Assembly: GCA_035530275.1 (NCBI GenBank)
Contig: DATKVC010000001.1
Coordinates: 1-64,000 of the forward strand
Source: CAIJMU01 sp035530275
Lineage (GTDB): Bacteria; Spirochaetota; Spirochaetia; Treponematales; Rectinemataceae
DNA: 64,000 nt
Direction: 5' to 3'
The first letter of the stretch is position 1. Every line of letters starts with the position of its first letter. The notes below the pieces were generated by a model. The model searched no databases. It was not told where the DNA came from and saw only the letters and a program-made list of their open reading frames with translations. Positions 53,110 through 61,751 of this stretch are shown piece after piece. The position numbers and the translations under genes are program-made.

Positions 53110-53181
53110 CATCCCCATGGGTAATCGAAACCCAGTTGCCGGGATGAAAACCCGGTGTCCTAACCGCTAGACGATGGGGAC
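53110..53181 (-). tRNA. tRNA-Glu (anticodon UUC)
   Basis: 72 bases on the minus strand fold as a cloverleaf. Acceptor stem GTCCCCA/TGGGGAT, D arm GTCTAGCGGTTAGGAC, anticodon arm CCGGG-TTTTCAT-CCCGG with anticodon TTC, T arm TGGGT-TTCGATT-ACCCA, discriminator G. The 3' CCA is not encoded and must be added by CCA transferase. The first acceptor pair is G:U. Confidence 0.95.
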
Positions 53182-53191
53182 AGGCACCATT

Positions 53192-53220
53192 TTTTTACCC
53201 GAATGGCAGGGGAGTGTCAA
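53192..53220 (-). promoter_or_regulatory. Promoter of tRNA-Glu
   Basis: Minus strand: -35 TTGACA (53220-53215), 17-base spacer, -10 TAAAAA (53197-53192), about 10 bases before the tRNA start. Fits a sigma70-type promoter giving a very short 5' leader. Confidence 0.75.
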
Positions 53221-53242
53221 GATGGAACAAGGAAAGAAGACC

Positions 53243-53281
53243 GGAGCGGAATCTCGATCACGGTCGCTGCCGATTCGCTCC
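53243..53281 (-). terminator. Stem-loop after the alarmone-synthetase gene
   Basis: Arms 53243-53253 (GGAGCGGAATC) and 53272-53281 (GATTCGCTCC) pair over 10 bp with one bulge. On the minus strand it is followed by a pyrimidine-rich stretch TCTTCTTTCC. It starts 1 base after the stop; a candidate terminator. Confidence 0.5.
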
Positions 53282-53282
53282 T

Positions 53283-54536
53283 TCACATCCTAAGTTTATC
53301 GAGGACGAGGCGTTTGAGTTCTCGAGCTTCGTGGCTGTCCGGGTTGATCTTCAGGGATTCCTCGCAGTCGGCCAGGGCCTTGGGAAAATCGCCGATATGC
53401 CAGTAGCACTGGGCCCTGCGATAGAGGGCGAAGAACTGGTAGGGATTGATGCGGAGGGAAAGGCTGAAATCATCGATACCCGCGCCGTATTCACCCGTGA
53501 CCGAGCGTGTCACCCCGCGAAAGTAGGCCGACTTGTAGCAGCTTGGATTCAGGTCGAGGGCCCTTCCGAAGTCGGCGATGGCCTCGTCGTACCGCGACTC
53601 CGAAAAAAAGGCCATGCCGCGGTGCTTGTGTACCGCCGAAGCGAGGACGGGGGGCAGCTCGTTTTCGAGGATCGAGCTATAGATGCCGATGGCGAGCGCG
53701 TAATTTCGCCTATTGTGGGCGTAGAGCGCGTCGAGGAGGAGATCGTCGATGGTGATCGCCCCGGAGGGAGGGAAGGTCTCGTCATCCTCCTCGTCCCGGG
53801 GACCGGCTGGACCGCCGGCAGGAACGGGAAAAACCGAGCCGTCTATCGCCTCTCCGATCTTCAGGTAAAAGGCTTCGCGACGGGAGTTGAGCTCGTAGCC
53901 GAGGCGATGCTGATAGTCGCGAATCTCCTGGAAAATGATGTCCGATAGGGAAAGATTCGCGTTGAGGGCGGCCAGCTTGCGCTTCATCGGCTCGTCGAAG
54001 GGGGTTATTTCCGCCTTGTAAACGAGCTCGTGCTCGACCTCGGCCCAGGCTTCTTGAAGGATGGTGCGAAGCTGGATTTCCACCAGCTCGAGGCCGGAAT
54101 CGGGCATCTCTTGCTTGAGATTGGCCGGGATCTCGACAAGGAGATGAATGGACTCGTAGCCGAATTCCTTGAAGGAGCGCTCCGCGCCCTTTCGTTCGAC
54201 TTCGGCGATGGAAAAGACCTCGCGCAACGCGGCTTCCACGCCTTCGATATCGCCGAGAAAGGGACATACGATCCTGATGCCTATGATGTCCGTAAGCTTG
54301 GCGACGCTTCGCCCCCCCTCCCTCGCCTCTCGAAGCAGTCTGAGCTTCTTGCGATAGAGGCTTTCAAAGCTCTTCACCCTGCCCTTGATGGTGGGATGAA
54401 AGCCCTTGCGTTCGACAGCCGCCCGCGCCTGCCTCTCTATCGCGGCAAGGAGGCCTCGCCAGGACTCTTCCCTGCGTCGATAGTCGGCCTCGACCAGGCT
54501 TCTATCGGGTATAGGCTCGATGCGATCGCTTTCCAT
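53283..54536 (-). CDS. RelA/SpoT-type (p)ppGpp synthetase domain fused to TPR repeats
   Basis: 417 residues. Synthetase domain about 45-190: GRVKSFESLYRKKLRL, KLTDIIGIRIVCP (catalytic Asp), FGYESIHLLVEIP and EIQLRTILQEAWAEVEHEL (catalytic Glu). No HD hydrolase and no TGS or ACT domain, so it is a small alarmone synthetase in type. The C-terminal part (about 275-415) is a TPR array (LASAVHKHRGMAFFSESRYDEAIADF), a protein-binding module not found in classical SAS. All catalytic motifs look intact. Downstream of flaA's terminator and upstream of tRNA-Glu. The TPRs may tie alarmone production to a partner. Confidence 0.88.
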   Translation of the reverse strand: MESDRIEPIPDRSLVEADYRRREESWRGLLAAIERQARAAVERKGFHPTIKGRVKSFESLYRKKLRLLREAREGGRSVAKLTDIIGIRIVCPFLGDIEGVEAALREVFSIAEVERKGAERSFKEFGYESIHLLVEIPANLKQEMPDSGLELVEIQLRTILQEAWAEVEHELVYKAEITPFDEPMKRKLAALNANLSLSDIIFQEIRDYQHRLGYELNSRREAFYLKIGEAIDGSVFPVPAGGPAGPRDEEDDETFPPSGAITIDDLLLDALYAHNRRNYALAIGIYSSILENELPPVLASAVHKHRGMAFFSESRYDEAIADFGRALDLNPSCYKSAYFRGVTRSVTGEYGAGIDDFSLSLRINPYQFFALYRRAQCYWHIGDFPKALADCEESLKINPDSHEARELKRLVLDKLRM

Positions 54537-54575
54537 GGGCCCTGCCTTGGCGTAAGTTCGGAAGAAGTGCGTCCA

Positions 54576-54604
54576 GAAAAAAGGAGCCGTCTTCGACGGC
54601 TCCT
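54576..54604 (-). terminator. Terminator of flaA
   Basis: Minus strand: AGGAGCCGTC, loop GAA, GACGGCTCCT then TTTTTT. Arms 54604-54595 and 54591-54582 are a perfect 10-bp stem with a 3-base loop. It lies just after the flaA stop. Confidence 0.9.
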
Positions 54605-54626
54605 CGTGTTTCGAAAAATAGACCGC

Positions 54627-55760
54627 TTACTTGGTAGGCGTAGAGGCGCTGAAGTCGGCGTTCGTATCCTGCTTCTGCTTCTCGAGGTAGCGCTCGACCT
54701 GGACGTTGCCGAAGCTCCTGGACTCGAGGATCTTCCTCTCCTTTTCGCGGTCGCTGATGATACCCCAGACGGCCTCATCGTTGATGTCACGGACGGGGTC
54801 GAGGACGGCGCGGTCATAGAGGATCTTCACATCCTTGAAGTAGGCGACGAAATCGCCTCCGACCGCATTCGCGTCGCGGGTGATCACGAAGCCGGCGAGC
54901 TTCACGAAGGGGACGGACGCCGGATAAAGGGGGTCGATCCTGAGCTCGCGGTTGCGGACCTGCGAAACGTACTGGGGATTGTCCCAGCGAAGTTCCTTCC
55001 AACCGTCGAAATTGAGGTAGCCCATGAAAACCATGTGCTCGTCGTTGTTCTGGTCGGTGAGGACGGCGTAGAGCCCGTGGGGGAACTGGAGACCGCGGAC
55101 CGTGACGGCGACGGACTTGAGGGTTCCGACGTTTTTCACGATGCCGTAGGCGGTGATGACCTTGCTGGTCGTGTCGTAGCTGCCCTCGAAGCGGCTCAAG
55201 TTGGCATTGATGGGATCGGTGGCGGGAGCCGCCGCCGCGGTCGTCCCCGTGGCAGCCGTACCGGAGGCCGCGGTGGCCCCGACGGGCGTGATCACGCCCT
55301 GATCGTCAATCGTCGCCTTGGGTTCGAAGGCGGGAATCTCGAAGGGGGGATTGATGCGCGCCCAGCTGTTGAAGGGAGCGGTCGGGAAATGGATCCTGAC
55401 GCCGAAGACAGTCTGTCCGGCATACTGCTTGGCGCTGGCGGAAACGGCGGCTTCCTTGGTGTAGGAAAGCTCGTTGTTGAGGATGTTCTGGGACGAAGAG
55501 GCTAGAAGCACATCCCAGTTGCCGATCGCGAGCGAGGTCCGCATCTGCTTTTTCTGCTCGTCCGTGAAGCTGGCGCCGGCGGTGGACGAGAAGTCCATCA
55601 TGGTCGCTCGGTTCTGGGTCATCACTCCCTGGTTGGCGGGATCGGGAATGATGTCCGCCTTGAGGAGGTTGAAGTCCATGAGGACGGCTTCGTCGGCGGA
55701 CAAGGCGACGCCACCCACGAAGAGAAGAGCAAGCGCGATTACGAAGAACTGCCTTCTCAT
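54627..55760 (-). CDS. flaA: Flagellar filament outer-layer (sheath) protein FlaA
   Basis: 377 residues. Signal peptide FFVIALALLFVGGVALS with cleavage before ADEAVLMDFNLLKADI. The region VRGLQFPHGLYAVLTDQNNDEH and FMGYLNFDGWKELRWDNPQYV is characteristic of spirochaete FlaA, the sheath around the FlaB core of periplasmic flagella. A Thr/Ala-rich segment (ATAASGTAATGTTAAAAPATD, in part TAATGTTAAAAP) and a Lys-rich end are probably surface linkers. It has its own strong promoter and a terminator, so it is a single-gene unit. Ribosome-binding site AAAGGAG. Confidence 0.9.
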   Translation of the reverse strand: MRRQFFVIALALLFVGGVALSADEAVLMDFNLLKADIIPDPANQGVMTQNRATMMDFSSTAGASFTDEQKKQMRTSLAIGNWDVLLASSSQNILNNELSYTKEAAVSASAKQYAGQTVFGVRIHFPTAPFNSWARINPPFEIPAFEPKATIDDQGVITPVGATAASGTAATGTTAAAAPATDPINANLSRFEGSYDTTSKVITAYGIVKNVGTLKSVAVTVRGLQFPHGLYAVLTDQNNDEHMVFMGYLNFDGWKELRWDNPQYVSQVRNRELRIDPLYPASVPFVKLAGFVITRDANAVGGDFVAYFKDVKILYDRAVLDPVRDINDEAVWGIISDREKERKILESRSFGNVQVERYLEKQKQDTNADFSASTPTK

Positions 55761-55816
55761 AACTGAAGCTCCTTTCGTATCATTCTAGTCAAGGGAATGC
55801 TCGTATTTGCTCTCGA

Positions 55817-55844
55817 AGTATAATCTCCGAAAGACCTTTGTCAA
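55817..55844 (-). promoter_or_regulatory. Sigma70-type promoter of flaA
   Basis: Minus strand: -35 TTGACA (55844-55839), 16-base spacer, -10 TATACT (55822-55817): perfect -35 and five of six matches at -10. Start of transcription would be about 50 bases before the ATG. The -35 overlaps the end of the upstream GerMN gene. A sigma28 consensus was not seen. Confidence 0.8.
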
Positions 55845-56383
55845 TTCTTTTCACGGTTTTTCCGGGCGGTTGGCATCGCTTGAGCGAGTCCCTCGTCCCA
55901 AGGCTGGAAGCCCCCTATTGTGATGACGACATGCCTAACCTGGTGCAGGCCGAGACGAAGCGTCCTTTCCAGGGCCGTAAGGGCGAGCCGAAGGTCGCTT
56001 CCGGGAATGAGGGCGGCTTCTTCGCCGATATCGACGAAGAGGGTTCCCTTCCGATAGAGGAGCCCATTCAAGGCCGTTCCCGATGGAACGGCGGGCAGAA
56101 GATTGGGATTCGCGGGGCCGAGAAGGAATTCCGCGACGAGACCCCGGGCCTTCTCTTCGGTGCCGGAACGCCTGGGCATGTAGCGCAGCTCCCCTTGGAG
56201 GGATTTTCCGCCGGCATTCGGGAAATAGAGCAGGTAGCCGCTATTCTTGTCGAAAATCGCCCAGGATCCGAGCGAGACGAGGAAGGCGAGCACTAGAAGA
56301 AAGGCGAAAAGACGAGTTGGAGGGGAAACCCAGACGAAAAACTGCCGTAGCCGCCCGAGAGCACGTTCGGGAATATTCTTCAT
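55841..56383 (-). CDS. GerMN domain membrane protein
   Basis: 180 residues with one transmembrane helix at about 23-44 and a periplasmic GerMN domain (YLLYFPNAGGKSLQGELRYMPR; LVAEFLLGPANPNLLPAVPSG; GTLFVDIGEE). GerMN domains occur in sporulation and cell-wall proteins. The start overlaps the stop of the amidase gene (56380-56383), so the two are coupled and probably act together on peptidoglycan. Last gene of the seven-gene run. Confidence 0.88.
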   Translation of the reverse strand: MKNIPERALGRLRQFFVWVSPPTRLFAFLLVLAFLVSLGSWAIFDKNSGYLLYFPNAGGKSLQGELRYMPRRSGTEEKARGLVAEFLLGPANPNLLPAVPSGTALNGLLYRKGTLFVDIGEEAALIPGSDLRLALTALERTLRLGLHQVRHVVITIGGFQPWDEGLAQAMPTARKNREKN

Positions 56384-57501
56384 TTGTCCGCGGGGCCTCT
56401 CTGCTTTTCGAAGTCGCTCACGAAATCGACGAGGCCAGTATATATGCCATCGGAGATCTTCTTCAAGTAATCATCCGTCGAGAGCAACTTCGCCTCTTCC
56501 GGGTTGGTGACGAAGCCCATTTCGACGAGGACCGAAGGCATCTTCGCGTTCCGCACCACGAACCATTCCTCCGCCCGGATGCCGCGATTGGGGCTGCTGG
56601 CGCCGATGCCCTGTTGGAGACGGGAATCGATGTCGCGAGCGAGGATGATGCTCTCCGTCGTGAACTCCTCCTCGAGCATCGCGTTGAGAATGGGCGCGAT
56701 CGAGCGATCGGAGCCTTTTACCGAGGAGCCGTCGATGACGGTCCGGCGGTACTCGGGGTTGAGGTACCAGATCTCGAAGCCCTTCGCCGTCTTATTAAAG
56801 GAGGCGTTGGCGTGAATCGAAACATAGATGATGGCTTCGTTCTTGCCGAGATCGACGGAGTTGGCCATCGCGACCCGCTGCTCGAGGGTCGGGTAGGTGT
56901 CGCCTTCGCGGCTCAAGAGTATCCGCTTGTCCGGGAAGCGCATCGCCAAATCGTCGCGGACTTCCCTCCCCACTTTGAGGGCGATGTCCTTTTCGACGAC
57001 CCGCAGCGTCGTGGAGCCGAATCGGTGCTCTCCTACGGCCCCCGTATCCTTCCCCCCATGGCCGGGGTCGATGAGAATGGCGGCGATGGAAAAATGGGAG
57101 GCCCGGGCCGCGTCCGCCGCGCCGAAGCGCGAGCCGATGGCCTCGAGCGAAGCGGGGCTGAACAGGGGACCCGTCTTTCCCAAGACCGGCGGATCGATCG
57201 TCAGGCGTTCGGAAAAATCCCAGAGCGCGAGGGGCAGGCCCACGGCGAAGGCGAGACGGTCGCCGTTTTTTCCGATCCAGCCCGAGGCGGTCAGGGGGTC
57301 CCAGGAAAGCCTCGCCTTCTGCCCTCCGAGCCAGGTAGACAAGGAAATCGTCGCCGAGGATGAGGGTGCGGATGCGACCGGCGAGGCAAGGGCGGCATCG
57401 GGGGCCTGTCGGCTCACGGCCGGCTGGGCCCCGCCTTCGGGCCATCCGGAAAGAACGGCGATGGCGCCGAGACAGGCCGCGAGGACCGTTCCTGCTTTCA
57501 C
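56380..57501 (-). CDS. N-acetylmuramoyl-L-alanine amidase (Amidase_3)
   Basis: 373 residues. A weak signal peptide (VLAACLGAIAVLSGWP) is followed by a Ser/Ala/Pro-rich stretch, a beta-rich AMIN-like region about 50-130, and a catalytic domain about 150-365. Zinc residues are His in IDPGHGG, Glu in VEKDIAL and His in VSIHANA; catalytic Glu is in LVEMGFVTNPEE. Cleaves the amide between MurNAc and the stem peptide. The start is GTG 57501, overlapping the stop of the ATP-grasp gene (GTGA); the frame is open to 57690 but inside that gene. Confidence 0.9.
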   Translation of the reverse strand: MKAGTVLAACLGAIAVLSGWPEGGAQPAVSRQAPDAALASPVASAPSSSATISLSTWLGGQKARLSWDPLTASGWIGKNGDRLAFAVGLPLALWDFSERLTIDPPVLGKTGPLFSPASLEAIGSRFGAADAARASHFSIAAILIDPGHGGKDTGAVGEHRFGSTTLRVVEKDIALKVGREVRDDLAMRFPDKRILLSREGDTYPTLEQRVAMANSVDLGKNEAIIYVSIHANASFNKTAKGFEIWYLNPEYRRTVIDGSSVKGSDRSIAPILNAMLEEEFTTESIILARDIDSRLQQGIGASSPNRGIRAEEWFVVRNAKMPSVLVEMGFVTNPEEAKLLSTDDYLKKISDGIYTGLVDFVSDFEKQRGPADK

Positions 57502-59090
57502 GGAAGGGTTGCGCCCTTTCGAAGGCAATCGAGGACATAGAGCCCTCCCTGGGCGCCGCCGACGATCAGGGCCTTCCAGAAGGCGCGACCGACGAGGGGG
57601 GAAGCCGGGGAGGCCTCCGCCGACAGGAGGTAGCCCCCTCCCCTTTCGAGGGCGAGACGCGCGGATTCCGCTAGGCTCCTTCCCGACCAATCGCGGAGTT
57701 CAAGCGTCTCGGCGAGGGGAAGGGCCGCGACGGCGATGGGCGCAGCCGCAGTCGTCGCGCGGAGGACGCCCTCGGGGAGGGCATCGATGGCAGCCTCGAA
57801 ATCCGCGTCGACTGCGAAGGCGCGGGGAGGCCAGGTGGCTCCGTCGAATCCCGCCTCGGTAAGGGCGCCGCGCAGGAAGACGGAAGTCGCCTCGTTCGGA
57901 GCTTCGAGCCGAATGAAAATGGATCTGACTGCGGCCTCGGCCGCGCGGGCGGCCCCTTCGCGATCGGGGGCCTGCGAGATCAGATTGCCGCACTTCTCGA
58001 CATTGTTCGAGGGAAAGACGACCTCCTCCCCTTCCGCAGTCCGAAGGAAGAGATCCTTGATGAAGGGGGCGTTCCGGGCCGCGCGAAGGCCCTCGATGCC
58101 GGCGACCTTGCCCGGAATGGAAATGAAGGCCCGTTCGGCCGAGTGCCAGCCGCGATCGATCCGCGGTCCTTCGGGTCGAAGGCCGGCGGCGAGGAGGAGG
58201 GCGTCGCGGGTGAGATCGATGCCCGAGGCGTAGGGATAGGTCCAGCCCGACATGTAGCCGCCCGAAAGCCTCGCGGCGATCTCGCCGATCATCGGACGAC
58301 CCCTGGCGAGACTCCATTTCATGTCGCCCTTGGCCGCCCCATGGGAGAGCCCCAGGCTGCGAAGGCCAGCCTCGAAGACGGCGAGTATGTCCTTCTTCAT
58401 TCGCTCGTCGATCGAGGTCGGCAGGCTATGGCCGAGTTCGACGAAGTAGGGCGAAAAGGCGATGTGACGGTCGGCTAAGCCCCTGATTTCGACCTTTCCG
58501 TCGTAGACGAGGGCGTCGATGGAGAACTCCGGTCCCTCGATGTATTCCTCGACGATGGCCCGACCCGTCCGGCTGAGCGGCAGCGCTGCCTCCAGGGCCA
58601 TAGCCAGCTCGGCCTCATTCCGGACGAGGCGACAGCCGCGAGCACCCATGTTGTCCGCTGGCTTGACCACGAGGGGAAACCCGAGGCCGCGACGAGCCTC
58701 GGAAAGGAGGCCCGACTCGAGGTCCCGACACTCGAAGAAGAGGGGCGAGGAAAGGCCGGCCTCGGCGAAACGCGCACGCATGAGGAGCTTGTCCGATGCG
58801 GCAAGGGCGGCCTCGGGTCGATGCCCCGGAAGGCCGAGGCGATCGGCGAGCCACGCGACATTCGAGGAAAAATCCGTGCCCGCCGTGAAGACGGCATCGG
58901 CGCCGAGAGCGGAGGCGGCCGCGAGAAGCCCCTCGCGATCCTTGAGGTCGACCGCGAAGAAGCGATCGCAGTACGCCGCGCCCGGGGCCTTGGGATTGCC
59001 GTCGGCGGCGCCCACCTTCCATCCGAGTTCCCTGGCTATCGCCAGGGCGGGGATCTGCATCACCCCTGCGCCGAGCATGAACAAGGTCAT
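57498..59090 (-). CDS. ATP-grasp enzyme
   Basis: 530 residues. N-terminal Rossmann-like pre-ATP-grasp domain (TLFMLGAGVMQIPALAIARELG), then ATP-grasp about 95-290 with DKLLMRARFAEAGL, FPLVVKPADNMGARG and MIGEIAARLSGGYMSG as nucleotide and metal sites. Related enzymes ligate carboxylates to amines (carbamoyl-phosphate synthase/PurK/BacD group). The C-terminal half has a second phosphate-ligase-like part of unknown role. Coupled at both ends within a run of sugar and peptidoglycan genes; substrate unknown. Confidence 0.87.
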   Translation of the reverse strand: MTLFMLGAGVMQIPALAIARELGWKVGAADGNPKAPGAAYCDRFFAVDLKDREGLLAAASALGADAVFTAGTDFSSNVAWLADRLGLPGHRPEAALAASDKLLMRARFAEAGLSSPLFFECRDLESGLLSEARRGLGFPLVVKPADNMGARGCRLVRNEAELAMALEAALPLSRTGRAIVEEYIEGPEFSIDALVYDGKVEIRGLADRHIAFSPYFVELGHSLPTSIDERMKKDILAVFEAGLRSLGLSHGAAKGDMKWSLARGRPMIGEIAARLSGGYMSGWTYPYASGIDLTRDALLLAAGLRPEGPRIDRGWHSAERAFISIPGKVAGIEGLRAARNAPFIKDLFLRTAEGEEVVFPSNNVEKCGNLISQAPDREGAARAAEAAVRSIFIRLEAPNEATSVFLRGALTEAGFDGATWPPRAFAVDADFEAAIDALPEGVLRATTAAAPIAVAALPLAETLELRDWSGRSLAESARLALERGGGYLLSAEASPASPLVGRAFWKALIVGGAQGGLYVLDCLRKGATLP

Positions 59091-59100
59091 GTATCCACCT

Positions 59101-61017
59101 TCAATTTCTGATACGATTGCCGTCCGGGGAGCTCGGGAGGTCGGCGCCGCCGCCTTCCTTGAGGCCCCGCTCGCGGATCGGGGGCAGCTCCCTGGGTTCC
59201 CCCGTCTGCGACACCTTCACCGCGTAAAGCTCGAAGGTGTCGCCCAGGCCGAAGAGGCGCGAGACCCGGTCGAAGAGGCCGAGGCAGAGCTTCCGGAATC
59301 GCCCGCGCATGATGCCGCCTTCGCGGAGGAATGGGAAGCGCTCGGAATGATGACCGGTTATACGGATCTTCTCGAGCCTGAATCCGTGGAAGGCCAGGGG
59401 AACCCGCGCCCGCGAGGGTTCCCAGATGGTGAAATGATCCTCGGGGCTGGCCGAGAAAAACGAAGCGGGAGCGAAGCGGGCCGAGACTCCCTCACCCGAG
59501 GGCGTGGATATGGCGAGTATTCCGCCCGTTCGCAGGAGGGCCGAGGCGTTGCGGAGCACGGCATCGAGATCCTCGAAGTGTTCGATGACATACCAGAGCG
59601 AGATGCAGTCGAAGGGTCCGCCGAAGCTGCCCGCCACGCGAATGTCGGCGAAGTCGCCGGGAACGGCGGGGAGGCCGAGTTCCTCGCGGACGTAGCGCGC
59701 GGCCTCGGTGGAAATATCGATGCCGTAGGGTTCATGGCCCCGAGCCTTCGCCGCCTCGAGATAAGGCCCGTAGGCGCAGCCGACATCGAGGAGGGAGAGT
59801 CCCGCGGTTCGCCCCAGGGTTTTCGCGGCCAGGGCCTCGATCGAAGCCAGACGCGTCGCCGCGAAGGATACGAGGGCGGGCCAGTCGTCGAGATAGCTGC
59901 GACCGTATTGCCTTCGGTATTCGTCGAAAAAGTAGGTGGCTGTATAGGGCGCCTTCCTGGTCGAGCCGAAACGCGTGAGGTAGAGCATTCCGCAGGACTG
60001 GCAGCGGAAATAGCTCTTGTTCGCCTCCCGATGGATAGCCTTTCGCTCGCGACTCCCGCAGAGGGGGCAGGCGACGGGGCCGCTCGTCTCGAGGCTCCCG
60101 ACCAGGGCGGCAATGGATTGGGGCGCAGCGGGCAGAATCGCCGCTGCCCTGGCGAGGGTCGCCGGGACATCCCCGATCCAGCGCAGGAGGGAGCGGCGAT
60201 CGATCGTGCCGACGCCGATTTCCGGAAAGCCCGCCCGGCGCGCGAGGGCCCGGTGATAGCTCGAGGGATTGAAGAGGATGACCCCGCAGCCCGACCAGGC
60301 CGCTTCGAAGGCGGTAAGGCCGAATTGGGTGAAGACGAGGTCCCAACCGTGGAGGTGCTCCTTGAGATCCTGCACGGGACCGAGGACGGTAACGCCCTCG
60401 AGACCGAGGGGCGGGGCGCCTCGCCTGAGGGCGCCAGAGACGAGGGTGAGGTCGGAGGCCTCCACGAGGCCGAGGGAAAGGAGGGCCCGTGAAAGCGGCA
60501 GGGCGAGGCCGGCGGGGTCTTCGCCGCCGAAACTCACGAGAATTTTCCGGAAGCGAGAGGGAGGCGTACGACGGTGTTGGGGCAGGTCGAGAAAGCCGAG
60601 GGAGGAGCTGTTGGCCGAATCGCAGTTCCCTCGCCTATGCGCTTTTTCAAGACGGGGAAGGATGTCGATGAGGTAGGAAGCGGCCTCGCGGGCCTCCCCC
60701 CCCTCGTCGAGCGAGGCGACCGGGGCGATGCTTTCCCAAAAGCCCAGTTCGTCGTAGCTCGTCGCGCGCCGATCGAGAAGGACGAGATCCCAGGCTCCCG
60801 CCGTCGCAAGATCGTCGACGATGCGCACTCCCTCGATTTCGCGGGTGTAGGAGAGGCGGAGTTCGGCCGCGCTCCAGCCCTGGTCCGTCTTGGTCGCGGG
60901 AAGATAGACCGCGGCCGTGTAGCCGAGGCTGCGTGCCAACCTGAAGGATCGGACGATATGCCCCGAGCCGTTGCCCTTGCTCACGGAGGGAACGAGGAGG
61001 ACCCTGATGCTCGTCAT
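59101..61017 (-). CDS. PseG-like nucleotide-sugar hydrolase/glycosyltransferase fused to zinc-ribbon and SAM methyltransferase
   Basis: 638 residues. N-terminal half: VSKGNGSGHIVRSFRLARSLG and later FGGEDPAGLAL and FTQFGLTAFEAAW resemble PseG/MurG-type GT-B enzymes (UDP-sugar hydrolase). A zinc ribbon follows, CPLCGSRE...CQSCGM, about 315-345. The C-terminal domain is a class I methyltransferase with LLDVGCAYGPYLE near 409 and IEHFEDLDAVLRN. Both halves look intact. The two-domain fusion suggests sugar release or transfer with methylation of the same product. Overlaps the next upstream gene (61014-61017). Confidence 0.85.
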   Translation of the reverse strand: MTSIRVLLVPSVSKGNGSGHIVRSFRLARSLGYTAAVYLPATKTDQGWSAAELRLSYTREIEGVRIVDDLATAGAWDLVLLDRRATSYDELGFWESIAPVASLDEGGEAREAASYLIDILPRLEKAHRRGNCDSANSSSLGFLDLPQHRRTPPSRFRKILVSFGGEDPAGLALPLSRALLSLGLVEASDLTLVSGALRRGAPPLGLEGVTVLGPVQDLKEHLHGWDLVFTQFGLTAFEAAWSGCGVILFNPSSYHRALARRAGFPEIGVGTIDRRSLLRWIGDVPATLARAAAILPAAPQSIAALVGSLETSGPVACPLCGSRERKAIHREANKSYFRCQSCGMLYLTRFGSTRKAPYTATYFFDEYRRQYGRSYLDDWPALVSFAATRLASIEALAAKTLGRTAGLSLLDVGCAYGPYLEAAKARGHEPYGIDISTEAARYVREELGLPAVPGDFADIRVAGSFGGPFDCISLWYVIEHFEDLDAVLRNASALLRTGGILAISTPSGEGVSARFAPASFFSASPEDHFTIWEPSRARVPLAFHGFRLEKIRITGHHSERFPFLREGGIMRGRFRKLCLGLFDRVSRLFGLGDTFELYAVKVSQTGEPRELPPIRERGLKEGGGADLPSSPDGNRIRN

Positions 61018-61751
61018 GCCGCCTCCGGACCTCCGGCCGTCGAGCGCTCCCTGATCGCACCCAGGATCCGCGCGCTCGGAATCGGGCTCCCGTCGTAGTA
61101 GGCCCCGTAGAGGCCGCGGACGAATTCGTAGTCCCGCTGCGTATCGACCGTGACCCTACCCTCGGGAAAGCGATAATCCGCCGGCGCATCGGGGCGGTCG
61201 ATGGAAAATCGCCCCGGATTGTTGTAGAGGTGGGGGCAGACGTGCTCGCGCTCGTAGGCGTCGCGGGCATCCCTTTCCGCCAGAAGAAGGGCCGCGGCGT
61301 TGACCGATTCGACGCCCATGCCCAGGGGAAGGCCGACGTGGCTCGCGTAGTCGGCCTCGCTGCCTTCGCGGCTCGCGATGAGAAGATTGGCGGCCTCGTG
61401 GCAGACCAGGGGATTGTCGCCCGTGGCGCGGATGACGCGGTCGAGGCCGAATTCCCTGATGACCATGCAGTAGCGCCCCAGGACATCCTCTTCGGGGCCC
61501 ACGAGGAGTTCGAAGCCGTGGCGCCGGGCTATCGGCGCCAATTCGCCCGCGCTCGTAGGCTCGGTGGCGAGGACGCGGAGATCGGCCTCGACGAGGGCCA
61601 GCCGCGCGAGAACCATGTCGAGGAGGGTCGCGCCGCCGAGGGGAAGGAGGGCCTTGCGCGCGAGCCGGGTCGACCCGAGGCGGGCCTGGACCACGACGCC
61701 TACGCGCCGCGCTGCCGCGACTCGGCCTTGCGCAGTTCCGCCTGGGCTCAT
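61014..61751 (-). CDS. SpsF-like nucleotidyltransferase family protein
   Basis: 245 residues. VVVQARLGSTRLARKALLPLGG and LLDMVLARL correspond to the cytidylyltransferase-like N-terminus of SpsF/NeuA-type proteins; RATGDNPLVCHEA and SHVGLPLGMGVESVNA follow. It may activate a sugar or act as a glycosyltransferase-type subunit. ATG 61751 overlaps the stop of the glycosyltransferase-like gene (61748-61751). Catalytic competence is not certain. Confidence 0.87.
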   Translation of the reverse strand: MSPGGTAQGRVAAARRVGVVVQARLGSTRLARKALLPLGGATLLDMVLARLALVEADLRVLATEPTSAGELAPIARRHGFELLVGPEEDVLGRYCMVIREFGLDRVIRATGDNPLVCHEAANLLIASREGSEADYASHVGLPLGMGVESVNAAALLLAERDARDAYEREHVCPHLYNNPGRFSIDRPDAPADYRFPEGRVTVDTQRDYEFVRGLYGAYYDGSPIPSARILGAIRERSTAGGPEAA

